This document shows positions 63,415 to 64,000 of a DNA stretch of 64,000 nt, one piece after another. The notes under the pieces were generated by a model. It saw nothing but the letters and a program-made list of their open reading frames with translations, was not told the origin of the DNA and did no database searches. This DNA comes from Pelagibius sp. (GTDB taxonomy: Bacteria; Pseudomonadota; Alphaproteobacteria; Kiloniellales; Kiloniellaceae). The stretch lies in assembly GCF_028281305.1 (NCBI RefSeq), contig NZ_JANQKD010000096.1, positions 62,001-126,000 of the forward strand, in the 5' to 3' direction. A program made the translations under genes and the position numbers. How positions within the stretch are numbered: the first letter of the stretch is position 1; each line of letters starts with the position of its first letter.

Positions 63415-64000
63415 CTATGACGCGAAGGCGCAGGGCGCCTTGGCGCCGAAGCCGTCATGGAGGCCAAGCATCTGCCCGAACCACTCGGCCAGGGGGTCGC
63501 CGGGCTGCAGGACCGGCTCTCGCGACGAGCAGCGCGCCCACTGGAAGGCGCCGAAGACGATGTAGTCGGCAAAGCCCGGAGTCGCTCCGCCGAGGAATCC
63601 GGTGACCTTGAGGCAGGAGCGTAAAGGTACGAGGCAGGCATCCAAGGCCTTCAAGTGGTCCGCGCGCGGCTCGCAGTAATCCTCCAGGCTTTTCCCCAGT
63701 GCCGCCTCGCGGCTCTGGCGAAAGTAGGTCGCGTCCTCCGGCGTCAGGACCTGGACGATGTCGGCCAGGATCAGGCGCGCAAGAGCCGGGTGCAGCTGGG
63801 TCTCGCACCAGCGCTTGATAAAGAACCCGGCCGCGCGGGCCTGGGCGCCGTCAAAGAGCGCCGGCCGTTCCGGATAGGTTTCGTCCAGGTAAAGCGCGAT
63901 GTCCCAGGAGTCGGTGACGAGCCGCTCGCCGTCCACGAGTACCGGCACACGCTCCTGACCGGAGAACGCGATGACGTGCTTTTCCGTGAAGCGCCAGGGA
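63415..64000 (-). CDS. Glutathione S-transferase family protein, N-terminus cut by window edge
   Basis: About 195 codons are visible and the frame is open to the right edge, so the first part of the thioredoxin fold is missing. The visible part starts WRFTEKHVIAFSGQERVPVLVDGERLVTDSWDIALYLDETYP, with the cis-Pro (VPVL) and the Asp-Ser glutathione-binding pair (TDSWDIA). A helical GST_C domain follows (about 63820-63430, with GGATPGFADYIVFGAFQW). Substrate and subclass are not determinable. Confidence 0.88.
   Translation of the reverse strand, partial: PWRFTEKHVIAFSGQERVPVLVDGERLVTDSWDIALYLDETYPERPALFDGAQARAAGFFIKRWCETQLHPALARLILADIVQVLTPEDATYFRQSREAALGKSLEDYCEPRADHLKALDACLVPLRSCLKVTGFLGGATPGFADYIVFGAFQWARCSSREPVLQPGDPLAEWFGQMLGLHDGFGAKAPCAFAS

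Overview
The window is GC-rich (roughly two thirds G+C), densely coded DNA from an alphaproteobacterium, most likely of the Rhodospirillales/Kiloniellales type. The evidence is gcrA (an alphaproteobacterial cell-cycle regulator), DUF2336 and DUF2007 proteins, the glyQ-glyS-ppdK block near a methyltransferase, an S49 peptidase and a polyprenyl diphosphate synthase, and many TRAP/TAXI transporters of the kind common in marine or saline members. I see no prophage, insertion sequence or CRISPR array. The placement is inference from gene content, not a computed phylogeny.

Layout. 1-8985 (minus): truncated ppdK, glyS, glyQ, a methyltransferase, a zinc-ribbon membrane protein, an S49 peptidase, a TrmN6-like methyltransferase and a DUF2007 protein. 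9368-10390 (plus): polyprenyl diphosphate synthase. 10525-11766: a small helix-turn-helix (HTH) gene, an AT-rich intergenic region with four copies of an operator-like motif, an apparently unannotated small RNA with a consensus promoter and intrinsic terminator, then a pentapeptide-repeat gene. 11972-17068 (plus): a probable redox operon of four genes: a periplasmic rhodanese-fold protein without its cysteines, an orphan histidine kinase, a cytochrome b561-ethylbenzene dehydrogenase-gamma fusion, and a 2Fe-2S/FAD/NAD reductase. 17288-17364 (minus): tRNA-Pro(CGG).

17730-29765 is a transport region: an orphan TAXI binding protein, a complete DctPQM TRAP system, a DUF2336 protein, a conserved hypothetical, a sulfatase-modifying-factor-like protein, and a TAXI system made of binding protein, fused permease and UspA. 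30182-31318 holds copper-related secreted proteins. 31323-40863 holds a BKACE enzyme and a class III aminotransferase, apt, a second orphan histidine kinase, two amidases and a retropepsin-like protease.

41076-51694 is a divergent sugar or polyol utilisation locus. The minus arm encodes an SDR dehydrogenase, a SIS isomerase-like protein, an AraM-type glycerol-1-phosphate dehydrogenase and a UgpC/MalK ATPase. The plus arm encodes the binding protein, two permeases, a HAD phosphatase, a SorC-type regulator and a xylulokinase-like kinase. The AraM + HAD phosphatase + ABC transporter set recalls the Bacillus araLMNPQ arrangement, but the substrate cannot be read from sequence.

51846-64000 holds gamma-glutamyltransferase, gcrA, a secreted hypothetical, a DUF1800-DUF1501 pair, a VUT-family transporter, a CHASE2 protein with no output domain, a lipoprotein, an ECF sigma/anti-sigma pair, a cytochrome c and a truncated glutathione transferase.

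Two patterns recur. Each of the three transporter operons that has both a binding protein and a permease carries a strong hairpin between those two genes. Short perfect or near-perfect tandem repeats of 13-18 bp, often four copies, sit in several intergenic spaces; one of them multiplies the -35 box of the tRNA-Pro promoter.
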